DNA of 64,000 bases from Camillea tinctor (taxonomy: Eukaryota > Ascomycota > Sordariomycetes > Xylariales > Xylariaceae), in contig MU394051.1 in the NCBI GenBank assembly GCA_022578605.1, forward strand, positions 1,103,664-1,167,663. Direction: 5' to 3'. The notes beneath the pieces are model-generated. The model did no database searches. It saw only the letters and a list, made by a program, of their open reading frames with translations, and was not told the DNA's origin. The translations under genes and the position numbers were made by a program. Below are positions 10,324 through 20,621 of the stretch, piece by piece. The stretch's first letter is position 1, and every line of letters begins with the position of its first letter.

Positions 10324-11240
10324 ATGGCCCCCACTACTAGCGACCAGGTGTCTCCTGACCTGATCTGGGAGATTGTCCGTGAGTAGAGATTTTTTGTTCT
10401 CGTCCATCAATATCAACTGTGAAGGTTCTGAACCAATATGCTAATGGGTATTTTCTTTCTCTTTTCTTTCGATCATAGGAGGAAACAACTCTTTCCTCGT
10501 TAAGAGAAAGCAGGCTGGCGGTGTTCAGTTCTCCCGGGACCCCCTGAACTTGACCAACAAGGACTCGCGCAAGGTATGTATATAATATACTAGCACATAT
10601 GTGTATACACTACGTATATTTATTTATATGTATAGTATATACCTATATATATATATATATATATATCTTCCATATATGGTCTTGCATTAACTAACACGAT
10701 AATCTAGTACGCCGGTTTCGTGAACCCCAAGGTATGACTAACATCAACGACTACACGATATGTACATCGATTCGGTTCGAGTCGATTTGCTCCATCGTAC
10801 CATGATCATCGAGACTTACCAAATACTACAATATATAGGCCATCGGTGTTGCCCCGGCTGAGAAGGGCGGCGTCAAGATCATCAGCAAGAAGGAGTCTGC
10901 CTACCAGAAGCCCGCTAAGGCCATCACCGAGACCACCTTCCACGGCGGCAAGGCCACCAAGAAGTTAGTTGCCTCTCCCTCTTATGTTTCCTTGGCCTTT
11001 AGCCTGCTTCTGAAGTGCCATGGCTTTTTTTCCCTGGGTGAAATATTAATGCAATATTTTTGTTGTAGGATCTACAAGGCTGTTGCCAACCAGACCGCCA
11101 AGAACGGATACCGTCCCGACCTTCGCGAAGCCGCTGTTTCCCGTGTCTCTGCCATCCGTCGTTCCCAGAAGGAGCCCAAGCCGACCCCCGAGAAGAAGCC
11201 CCGTGGTGCCCAGGCCAAGAAGGCTGCTGAGACGTCGTAG
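10324..11240 (+). CDS. rpl28: 60S ribosomal protein eL28
   Basis: Component of the large cytosolic ribosomal subunit. Five exons: 10324-10378, 10479-10573, 10708-10731, 10839-10963 and 11069-11240, totalling 471 nt or 156 residues. All junctions are GT-AG and close in frame. The product begins MAPTTSDQVSPDLIWEIVRG, contains NNSFLVKRKQAGGVQFSRDP and NLTNKDSRKYAGFVNPKAIG, and ends in a lysine-rich tail, matching the L28e family in order and length. Exon 3 is only 24 nt, and intron 2 contains a TATATA microsatellite. Dense introns are normal for fungal ribosomal protein genes. The family is absent from budding yeast but present in filamentous fungi and fission yeast. Confidence 0.95.
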
Positions 11241-12710
11241 AGGATCTAATGGCTGAAGGAAAGAAAGAGCGTGCATGTAAAGAAAGCGACAGTATCAGGG
11301 TTTCGGTCAACTAGCGAATGGGGTACTCTTTGCTGGAAACTCGATAGTCAAAAAAAAAAAAAAGAAGAAAAAAAAGGACATCCTAGCAATTGGGGAAACA
11401 CGAACAACCAAGAACTTTGTGACAATTCGCTCACGATCTTTGTCGGTAATCCAAGCTGGTGCATTCTGTCCGAATTGGCAGTGCTACCCGAGACAACCAA
11501 TTATGTTGAACTTAAGCTAGGGCGGGTTTGATAACAGCCTCATTCTGATATCTCATGCTTGCGTACCTAGACATAGTTATGAGCTATTTTCGACGGTTCG
11601 TTTCTATTTATTTTTTTCTTGGGGGGGCCGAGCGGTAGATAACATAGCTCGATGGAAAATCGAAAAAGAGACGTAAATGACCCCAGAAACGAAAACGACC
11701 AGTGACAGATATTGGCTCGGTTAGTACTTCAAACCGTAAAACCACATGCTCATCTTTGTAGACGCCGAGCTTGCCCGAATCCGAGTTTGAACCTCGGAAT
11801 ACGGAACCTGCACAGTACGTATGTAGCTCGGGTGTTTAGTAAAAATGTGTAAGTGTCAAGAGTGGATTTGGCCTCCCATGTACCGAGCCGGAAACCAAAA
11901 TAACAATGTCTTGGTTGAAACCTTCAATGAGCCTAATAGTTGAAGAGTGGACTTTGAGTATGGGATTTTGATGGGGACTGAGATGTAAAATCGGAGGTTA
12001 GTTTCGGCGAAACAAGTAGCTATGTCCAAAAATACTTGAGGATGTTGTTCCAGAAGGATGTTTCATTATGCAGCAGAAATGGTGAAGCAAGCCAAGTCCA
12101 AGAAGAAATGCCAATGCAGCAGAGTGGATAACTAAATAAAAGACGTGACGGTGTTTAGAGACCTTGTTGGCTTTGGGGTGAAAGGAAAGGGGCGTGTAGT
12201 ACTAAGTACTACCTTTGAATGGTCGGATAGATACATATAAGTAATTACGGAGTACTGTAAGAGACACCCTACCGCACACCCCTCCCCCCTCCCCACAAGC
12301 TCCCCTCCTTCTTTCCCCCCCACTTGCAAGATCTCAGGATTGCCCCGCCTTCTTCCGCAATATCTCCTACTACTTACCAGTGCTCTTACCTACTTCTTAC
12401 TCCTACTAAATTGTAGTATCACTTACCCGCCTATCTACTATCTGTCAAGTGCTTTAGGGAAGTACTTGCTTGCTGTACATCGGATATAAATATAAAGGAG
12501 GTGCGTTTCTCCCCGTTGGGTTCCCTTCTACATAAATATTCTTCACCACCCTCCGCCATCTCTCAACCTTAAAACCTCAAGTTCCTATTTCTTCTAGACT
12601 TACATCAGTATAGCCTATCTCTCTATCTAACTAACCTCCTTCCTTGCTTCAAGGAAGAAAACCATAACAGCTTCACTACTCCAACACCCCACCTCATCAA
12701 TACCGCGAAT
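11241..12710. other. Intergenic region between eL28 and malate dehydrogenase
   Basis: No gene supported. It contains the eL28 3' region with A-rich tracts, a pyrimidine-rich stretch at about 12260-12680, and a TATA-like TATAAATATAAAGGAG near 12485, roughly 225 bp before the malate dehydrogenase start. Confidence 0.6.
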
Positions 12711-14122
12711 ATGGTCAAAGCTGGTATGAAGCTCTCTCCCTCCTATGAGCTCGTCAAGTGAGCTCCTAACCGTAGAGACCACATTGTGACTAACTATGGA
12801 TCTCCTCACTCTCTCCCATCAGTTGTTGCCGGCGCTTCTGGCGGTATTGGCCAGGTCTGTCATCGCCATTAACTCGCCTATAATTGGACACGCTTTTCTC
12901 TAACGCCCCCACAGCCTCTCTCCCTCCTTCTGAAGCTCAGCCCCCTCGTTGATGAGCTCGCCCTATACGATGTTGTCAACACCCCCGGTGTTGCTACCGA
13001 TCTATCCCACATCTCCTCCACTGCTGTAAGCTCTACTAATCTACTCCCTCTGCGATTATTTCCTTTCTTTTATTGCGAACGGTCCTAACTCTGTTTATAG
13101 AAAGTTACAGGTTACCTGCCCAAGGATGAGGGTGGCAAGGCCGCGTTCAAGGATGCTGACATTATCGTCATCCCTGCGGGTATTCCCCGTATGTAACTCT
13201 GGTCCCCCCCCATATGTTTATGTGTTTAAATAACTCATACATCCTCGCTGCAGGAAAGCCTGGCATGACCCGTGATGACCTATTCAACATCAATGCTGGC
13301 ATTGTCAAGGGTCTCATTGAGATCGCTGCCGAAGTTGCCCCCAAGGCCTTCATCCTAGTCATCTCTAACCCTGTCAACTCGACCGTCCCTATCGCCGCTG
13401 AGGTACTCAAGGCTAAGGGAGTCTTCAACCCCCAGAGACTGTTTGGTGTCACCACTCTCGACATTGTCCGTGCCGAGACCTTCGTCGCCGAGATTGGCGG
13501 CAAGAAGACCGGCTCTGAGCTGACCGTCCCCGTTGTTGGTGGTCACTCTGGTGAGACCATTGTCCCTCTCTTCAGCCAGGTCAGCCCTAGCGTGGCCATC
13601 CCGGATGACAAGTACGATGCTCTTGTCAACCGTGTTCAGTTTGGTGGTGACGAGGTCGTGAAGGCCAAGGATGGTGCTGGTTCTGCTACATTGTCTATGG
13701 CCTACGCTGGCTTCCGGTAAGATGACGAAACCCGTTTTTACATAAGACGAAAGCTGACTCTCTTGAAGTTTTGCCGAGAAGGTGTTGAAAGCTATAAAGG
13801 GTGAGAAGGGCCTCGTCGAGCCTAGCTTTGTCTACCTTAACGGCATCCCCGGTGGTGATGTTGTCGCTAAGGCTACTGGCCTTGACTTCTTCTCCGTCCC
13901 CATCGAACTCGGCGTAAGAGACTCTTTATCTCCACTTTCCCCATCCTCGTTTCTATATTATTCATACTGACAACCGTGTAGCCCAACGGTGCCGAGAAGG
14001 CCTCGAATCCTCTTGCCAATATCACCGAAAAGGAGAAGACCCTGGTAGAGGCTGCTGTGAAGGGCCTGAAGACCAACATCGAGAAGGGCATCAGCTTCGC
14101 CCACAACCCCCCTCAAAAGTAA
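12711..14122 (+). CDS. MDH: NAD malate dehydrogenase, cytosolic type
   Basis: Interconverts malate and oxaloacetate with NAD. Seven exons: 12711-12723, 12823-12854, 12915-13025, 13101-13188, 13254-13716, 13769-13913 and 13982-14122, totalling 993 nt or 330 residues. The product starts [20 protein letters not shown], with the Rossmann GASGGIG loop at once, so there is no mitochondrial presequence. The C-terminus NPPQK lacks a peroxisomal SKL-type signal. Further family motifs are the substrate loop [39 protein letters not shown] and the catalytic histidine in [12 protein letters not shown]. Exon 1 is only 13 nt, a position of intron often kept in this family. Localisation is inferred from absent targeting signals only. 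Confidence 0.94.
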
Positions 14123-15908
14123 ATATATCCCCCTTAAACAAAATCTGATCCGGGAGATTATGTGTTGTCGGGCACGAGATGGCCCCGTTTATTTCCTCTT
14201 GTTACAGTTATCTTGATGAGATACAAACTTATTTTTACACCACGATTCGGACTTGCGCAATAATTGGCGTCCGTGGAGTGTAGAGGAAATCCTACAGAGA
14301 CCAAACTAAAGAAGAAAAAAAAATCAAAGAAGAATCCAAAAAAAGATTCGACTTACTTGATTTAATATTGAGCCTTTTGAAAGACCAAGTGACTGACTAA
14401 TTGTTTCTTCCTCCACTTAGGTTGTAGAAGTTGATGTGGCTTGGTTAGCTTCCTTCGTTCAAGAGAAAACCCTCGGCGCGCTCTTCTCCCCTCCCTCCCC
14501 CTTTCTCACCCCGTTCTATACCTACCTACCTACCTACCTCCCGTTCCCCGTTTTCCCAGTTTCAATTTTGGAACCGTGTAAACTAGGATTCTAAGTCAAC
14601 TTACTTGGACTTTTACTTTGGACGCTAGAAGAAAGGTTGTGTCCGTGTGGTGGAATGGGGGGATATCATACTCTGAGTGGGAGGGGAAGGGGGATAAGGT
14701 TTAGGTGGTTACTTTGGGTGGCTGAAGAGATGGGAGGGGGGTACCTACATATACCTAACCTAAAGCTATGTAGTAGGGGTTTGTAATGATGATGACGACG
14801 ACGATGACGACGACGATGAGCAAGTATTGGATGAAGAACGGATGGAACGTAGAAGGAGGGAAGTAAGGATAGGGGGGAAAACATATAAAACCCAAATAAT
14901 TGTAGATATATGTTATGAATCAATCATTTCATCGGTAAAACCCCCCGAAATAGGAGAGAAAAAAGAAATCCTATCCTCTCCCTTCCCTTCACTTAACCGG
15001 ATGATGATAGCTAGCAACACCACCTCACTCTACTTACTCCTTTACTTTTTTCCCATTCAAATCGTAGGGTTCTTTGCTCTTTCCGTCTCTTTTTGGGGAA
15101 ATCTAGCCTAGATCAGAGAAGAAAAAGAAGACTGTGGGAGGGGAAAAAGAAAAAAAAACGCCTTCCTTGTCTTATGGTATCTGTTTTTGGTCTTTCTTAA
15201 TGCCCTCCTTCCTTCTCGCTCTCTCTCTCTCTGTATGCATTCGATATCTCTCGCCTCCTTGTACCGTTTCCTTCTTTCCATCTCTTATGCTATACTTATT
15301 TCCCCGTATGTGAAGAAGAAATTGTATAGTCCCGCCCTTTCAGCTCTTTTCCTCTCTTTCTCTTCTCCATTAGGGATTCAAGAGAAGAAAAAAGCCGTCT
15401 TGAACCTCACCTCTTTTGCTTTTGAATCTGCCTCCCCTTTCCCCTTACCCCTTATTCTTCTTCCCTCTCCTCTACTGATTCCTCCTTATTTTTTTTGCAA
15501 CACCACCATCGCGACCACGTCCATCGCCTTGTCATCTGATAGGAAAGTAGGAAACATAAAAGAAAAAGTAGGAAAATGGGAATAGAGAACAATTTTTGGT
15601 CGTTATCATGCGTCAACATAAAAAGGAATAAGAAAATAAGGGTTTCCGAATATTTCTTTGGTTTGTCGTTTCCTCTTCTTACTCCCCTGTCTTACCCATA
15701 TCTTGAAGGTAATGTTGGTAGCCTTGGTACATTAATCGTGATGGGGCTATCATGGGTAATGACACGAGAGGGGCGGAAGTTATAGCGTGATGTGAGGTGT
15801 AGTGGGGGTGGTGAACCCGCAAAGTCTACCGTTGAGAGATGCAAGGATAAGGATAGATGGAAGAAAGAAACTCGAAAGAAATATAGAAATAAAAAAAAGT
15901 GGCTCTTT
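14123..15908. other. Convergent 3' region, low complexity, no gene
   Basis: It lies between the 3' ends of malate dehydrogenase (+) and Trs33 (-). It holds ACCT tandem units near 14520-14545, a GAT/GAC trinucleotide repeat near 14787-14820 and long pyrimidine-rich tracts at 15180-15500. Several open frames (for example 15187-15585 and 14666-14923) are composed of S, L, P, H and F repeats and are not credible. Confidence 0.55.
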
Positions 15909-16562
15909 TCACTTTGAATGCGCTGGCGGCATTGTCGTCTTGATCTGGAAGACGGCCCCCGGAAGCTCATTTGTCTCGGCCTGGACTGTAGCGGCTATGC
16001 CCATGGCTGCGAGAGCACCGCGTAAGATGCCGCAGGGGAACCAGAGGTACTAATTTGTTATGTTAGCTAGCAACATGAGCTAGATATAAATGCGTGCGTG
16101 TTTACGTCTTGTAATCCCTTATCTGTCATTTCGTCGTTCTCATACCTTTCTTCTTCATGCCCTTGGTAATACGGGGCCGGGGCGCGAGACAACCCCCCAC
16201 TGAAGAAAAAGTGAAATGTAGTGAAATACATAAAATGTAGGAAAGCAGTAGGTATCAAGAAAAAGGAATTTCAAGAGAAATATATAACATACCGGCTGCG
16301 CCTTAGCGACGGCCTGGCCGCCCGGGTTGGAGCTCATGCGGGATAGGGGGCGGAACGAGTTGTCGGTCAGGACGTAGACGCCACGGTGGTTGGTCTTGAG
16401 GTTGTCGACCTGCTTCTTGAAGACCAGCATCCACAGGTCCTTGCAGACGAACTTGATGGCGTCGAGTGTATCGTTGAAGCGCGGGCGGTCTCGCGAGAAT
16501 CTATATTTGTCCCTCCGATAATGTTTAGCTATACCGACTTTTTCAGTAGGCATAATGATATG

Positions 16563-16600
<38 letters not shown>

Positions 16601-17089
16601 CGTAACACTAGATATATACACACACAATAGTAGATAGGTAGGTAGATGGGATATATGGATAGGGGGGAAGTCGGCCAGAAAAAAAGATATAAAAAAAAGA
16701 AAATAAATCACGAACCTCTCGACGAGCCCCAGTCCGACTCTGTATCCCAGCGCCTCTAACCGGAAGAAGACCGCATCTCTCTCCTCGTCCTCGTCCAGCT
16801 TGGTACCCCCGTCCCCGCTACCGGCGTTTTTATTCTCGACCGATACACTACCGCTCCGCCGCTTCGCAGCTGCGGCCGTATTACTATTGTTGTTACTGTT
16901 CTTGGCATCACTCGCTTCGGCATCATCTGCGTCGCCGTCGCCGGGGCTAATGCCGACGCTCAGCTCGTTCGCCAGCCGGTACGTCATGGGCACCAGCTCG
17001 ATCATGAGGAAGTCCAGGCATGACGTGCCGACGAAGGTAGCGTTGGGGTCCGAGGCGTTGAAGGGCGGGAGCGGCTGGTCGAACGACAT
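15909..17089 (-). CDS. trs33: TRAPP complex subunit Trs33 (Bet3 family)
   Basis: Core subunit of the TRAPP tethering complexes, which act as exchange factors for Ypt1/Rab GTPases in ER-Golgi and later traffic. Exons 17089-16716, 16500-16293 and 16049-15909 give 723 nt or 240 residues. Conserved blocks: SCLDFLMIELVPMTYRLANE, ALGYRVGLGLVERFSRDRPR, DAIKFVCKDLWMLVFKKQVD and NLKTNHRGVYVLTDN, ending YLWFPCGILRGALAAMGI and AVFQIKT. Residues from about 45 to 108 form a low-complexity insert (acidic, N- and A-rich: SNNNSNTAAAAKRR), which explains the size above the usual 180-200. Intron 1 (16715-16501) holds TA and TG dinucleotide repeats. Confidence 0.93.
16563..16600. repeat. TA/TG dinucleotide microsatellite in Trs33 intron 1
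   Basis: About seven TA units are followed by twelve TG units inside the first intron of the minus-strand Trs33 gene. Likely polymorphic in length between strains. Confidence 0.9.
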
Positions 17090-18091
17090 TTTGAGTAGTC
17101 GTGGTTATGGCTATGGTTATGGTAAACAGGGATGTAGATCTCTTCTAGTCGAGTCGAGAAGGCGAGGATCAGGATGAGGATGAAGAAGAAGCGGATGAGG
17201 ACGGGGAAGAGGACGGGGAAGAGGACAGCGTTTGCGAGTCGCAGTCGCAGCGCATTGGGGTTGCGCCCGCCGTCGGTTTCGGTGCAGCTTAGTCGAACTT
17301 ATATGTGATATTCTAGGATGTCAGATGCGCAGATGGCTTCATTGGTCAGTTTGATCGTAGGTTGGTTTACTGGTCTGGGATACTTTGATACCCTCAAGTT
17401 CAAGGCTGAGAGAGTGGGACAGCACTGGCAGGGCTGAAGGACTTTAAGTACTGGCTAGGTTAGTAACCTAACCTAGTGTATTAGATTGATAGGTAACTAG
17501 CGGGACCAATCGGGTTATCGGATTGACCCATGGGGGACAAGAACCAACCGATAATTGGGTTTCTCGCTCAAATGCATACGCATTAGCACTAGGTTAAAAG
17601 TCAATATCACATGTATGCACACAGAGGTCAAGGAAGAAGGTATTCGCTATCTTTTAATTTGTATGCCAAATAAAGCCTTTATTTCATCGCGCACACTTTA
17701 GTAAGAAGAAGAAATACAGCATATTCATACCTACTAAACTCGACTCGACTCCAGCGCTCTAATCCAGCCAAATTTTCCAGCTCCCTAAAAAACCAAGTTT
17801 GTACATATGATGATGGTATTAGTCCTTAACCTAACGCCGGTATGCCCCTTACCCTCCTTCCATCCGAATAATGATGAGCGGGAATCCTCTACCGGAAGAT
17901 ACGTGTCTTGTCTATTTACATCACAATTGAGGCAAAACGCGATGTCGGTGTGTCATGCCGGCTATCGCAAGGTTCGAGCTGCATGTCTCCCTTATGAGCC
18001 ACTCATTACCGTCAATCATGTCTGTTATACCACAAAAGGGGGTTTTTTAATCCAGTATCTAAACAAAGCCGCTTCCCGCAGACGCCGTGCC
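17090..18091. other. Region between Trs33 start and SUMO ligase stop
   Basis: It contains the Trs33 promoter and the SUMO ligase 3' region. A purine-rich GAGGAC/GGGGAAGA repeat lies at about 17160-17225, near the Trs33 start. The plus-strand frame at 17807-18370 runs antisense into the SUMO ligase and is a shadow. No separate gene supported. Confidence 0.55.
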
Positions 18092-20004
18092 CTAGAGCGA
18101 TCCATACGGGGGTGCGCTAGGAAAAGCTGGTCCGTTGTACTGTCTCTTCGTAGGTCGGACAATAGGTTCGTCATCCTCGTCGCTAGAGAGGGTCAGGTCG
18201 ATAACCTCTGCCGTCCGCTTATTGCTACCCGACTTGGGTGCACTCGAGGCTTCTCTCGAGTTGGCAGTAGGAGTCCCCGCACTATAGACGGATCTATTTG
18301 GTGTGCTGTAGGTATTTATTCCACTATAAGAGCTTCTCGGAGCTCCGTTGTTAAAACTGTGCGAATCTGACACTATGGAAATGTCGTCATCGTCCTCAAT
18401 TCTAGAACCAACGCCCGAGTACTGTGTCCTTTTCGGCTCGGGATCTGCCCCCTGTATTCTCCAATGACCGTCGGGCTCTATGGTTATATGCTCCAGGGAA
18501 TCGGACGTATTCTCTAGTACGTCTTTGACATATTCATCAACAGCTAATTCGTCAAACGGTGCTGGATTGTTGCATATGGGACAAATCCATTGCGGGCCTT
18601 GTTCTTGCAATTGCAAGTAAGAATTTGCGTCAAAACACTGAATATGGTTGCAAGATGTAGACCGGCAAGGGACGTTCAATCTCATATAACTCAGCGGGCA
18701 CTTGAGAGATAGCTTTGTCGATGTTGTCACGATGTCCGGATCATTAGCCTTCTTCGTCACTGTGAATAGTTTAGTATGCCGCCGCAAGGTAAGAGAGGAT
18801 GAACTTCAGACGTACACTCCCGAATCACCGAAGTCTTAGGAATCTTTCGGCCTTTGATCTTCTCGACGAGGCTATTGACAGAGGTCATCTGGCAAACGTA
18901 TATGGCTAAGTAGAACTTCTATTGATCAAAGTCAGCCAATGGTTTTAAGCAGCTCAACGTCACCACTTGGATACAATGATATTTGCTCACTTGGGCCGCA
19001 GGAGACGGGTGGCACGGCTTCACCTTCTGGGTCAACGCATAGGTAAACTCAACGTTGTTCGTATAGTTAGATTGCTTGAGGCGCAGGGTGTCGGTGATAT
19101 CAACCGGTCGCGTGGAACCGGGTTTGCCTTTGAGTCCTCGCAGGTTGGCCTTGACATCGCCCCCATTGACCTTGATTTCGGACTGATGGGGAAAAGCGAT
19201 GTCCTGGATTCCTTCATTATCGCCGGCGCATAACACCATGATCCGTAACGACTTGTCGATTATGCAGTTGTTGAGGTCTGGGTGTTCGCTGACTTTTATG
19301 GGGACCGTGATCGAGTGCCTATGTTGGCTCATAACTAAGAGCCGTGTCAGCACCGTCACATCATGTCGCATCACACCAAGGTGATAGGAATCACAAAGAA
19401 GTCTCACCATCGCAGGTGCGCACGTCGCCGATCCTCGATCTAATCGAGTAGAAAGGACTGCGCTTGAACTCGAGATCGCGCAAGGCCCGAGAGCCGCCTC
19501 TATGGGTGCTCGCGTGGCTGCTGCTGTGTCCGTTGCCATATCCATGAACTTGGGGTACCGGGGTTGTAGCGTAGGGGTAGGACGAATACGGATTCTTAAT
19601 GGTACCGGACGGGTTGCCATAGCCATGGCTGGATGAGGATGATGAGCCGGGCATGGTCGCGGGACTCGTGTGGGTTGAAGGGGCACCGCGGATGTTAAGA
19701 ATGGTGTTTCGCATGTGGTTGTAGGTGGTGGGGTCGGATGTTAGATTCTCGGCGAGGGCTAAATGATGTTGTTTAGTTCAAGGTGTGCGATGTATATACA
19801 TCAAGACATACATGAGAATCTATTATAAAACAAAACGTATTATTACATACCGTTCTTAATGCGGTTCTGCAACTCGGCCTTGACACCGCTTGTGCGCAGT
19901 CCATGGGTCGCGCAGATGTTCTGGAGGTGTTTATTAAGAAGACCGCCAATGGCGCGTTCGAGTTGTCGAAGCTCGGTTTGATTGCTGTGGTGCGAGGAAG
20001 CCAT
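18092..20004 (-). CDS. SIZ1: Siz/PIAS-type SUMO E3 ligase
   Basis: Nuclear ligase that promotes SUMO transfer from Ubc9 to substrates. Exons 20004-19851, 19758-19408, 19334-19024, 18918-18816 and 18759-18092 give 1,587 nt or 528 residues. Domain order is that of the family: SAP-type DNA-binding helices near residues 10-50 (ICATHGLRTSGVKAELQNRI), a low-complexity S/G/Y/H linker, a PINIT domain at about 140-300 (ITVPIKVSEHPDLNN, KFYLAIYVCQMTSVNSLVEK), and an SP-RING at about 327-385 with CPLSYMRLNVPCRS, CNHIQCFD and WICPICNNP. A SUMO-interacting motif, VIDLTLSSDEDDE, lies near residue 490. The start is the first ATG before the SAP helix. The gene ends up about 590 bp from the AT-rich block. Confidence 0.94.
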
Positions 20005-20593
20005 TGCTCCTTCTATGCTACCGTTGGAGGCAGTCGCGCACTATCAGGTCTTGTCGCCTCATGAGGAAGCTTCTCCCTCCTCCTCTCTTTCTCTCTCTCT
20101 CTTTCCTCTCCTCTCCAATACCTCACTCCTTCCTTCTCGTTCTCTACCTAGTGCGCCTGCTTCCTTCCCCGGCGACTTCCCTCGCACGATTGTCAATTCA
20201 AACAGGGGAGAAGAAAAAGCCTGATACCTAAGGCCAGGCCAGGCTAGGACTGTGTAGGTAAGTGCCTAGTATGGGAAACTTTAAACAAGATCCTTGCAAT
20301 CCATGCAGTACAACCCAATTAAGATGGAATTCTGTTGTATTCGTGATAGTTGGTGATGTGTGTAGATGCGAAACGAATGCTGCTCTGTTTTTTTGCTTTT
20401 CCTTTATTCGCGCCTTGATTGTTGTCGTCAACAGCTGAGGTAGTAGGGAGGTAGATGCCTGCCGGGCTGATCGGTTGATAGGTAGGTTAGATAGGTATGT
20501 AAATACTAGGTAAATACCTATAAGTCGGATAATAATAGTAATAATAAAAAAATGGAAAAGAAGATGAGGGAGAAAAAAAAAGGATAAAAACAG
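20005..20593. other. Promoter of the SUMO ligase up to the AT-rich block
   Basis: CT-rich sequence precedes the SUMO ligase start (in its sense it is GA-rich), then mixed sequence to the left terminal repeat of the AT-rich element. No gene supported. Base composition is normal until about 20520, so the change at the element edge is abrupt. Confidence 0.6.
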
Positions 20594-20621
20594 TAGCGGG
20601 ACCCACAGGGTTTAGTAGGCT
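20594..20621 (+). repeat. Left terminal inverted repeat
   Basis: GC-rich 28-bp end matching 31935-31962 in inverted orientation with 25 of 28 positions identical. The three differences are G/A transitions. Similarity fades after position 20621. Confidence 0.8.

Noticed and set aside
10574..10707. TATATA-rich tract in eL28 intron 2 as a regulatory element
   Set aside because: Simple microsatellite inside a normal intron; nothing suggests function.
11770..11815. tRNA-like T-arm (GAGGTTCAAACTCGG on the minus strand)
   Set aside because: The stem does not pair correctly around a TTCAA loop, and no acceptor or anticodon stem fits.
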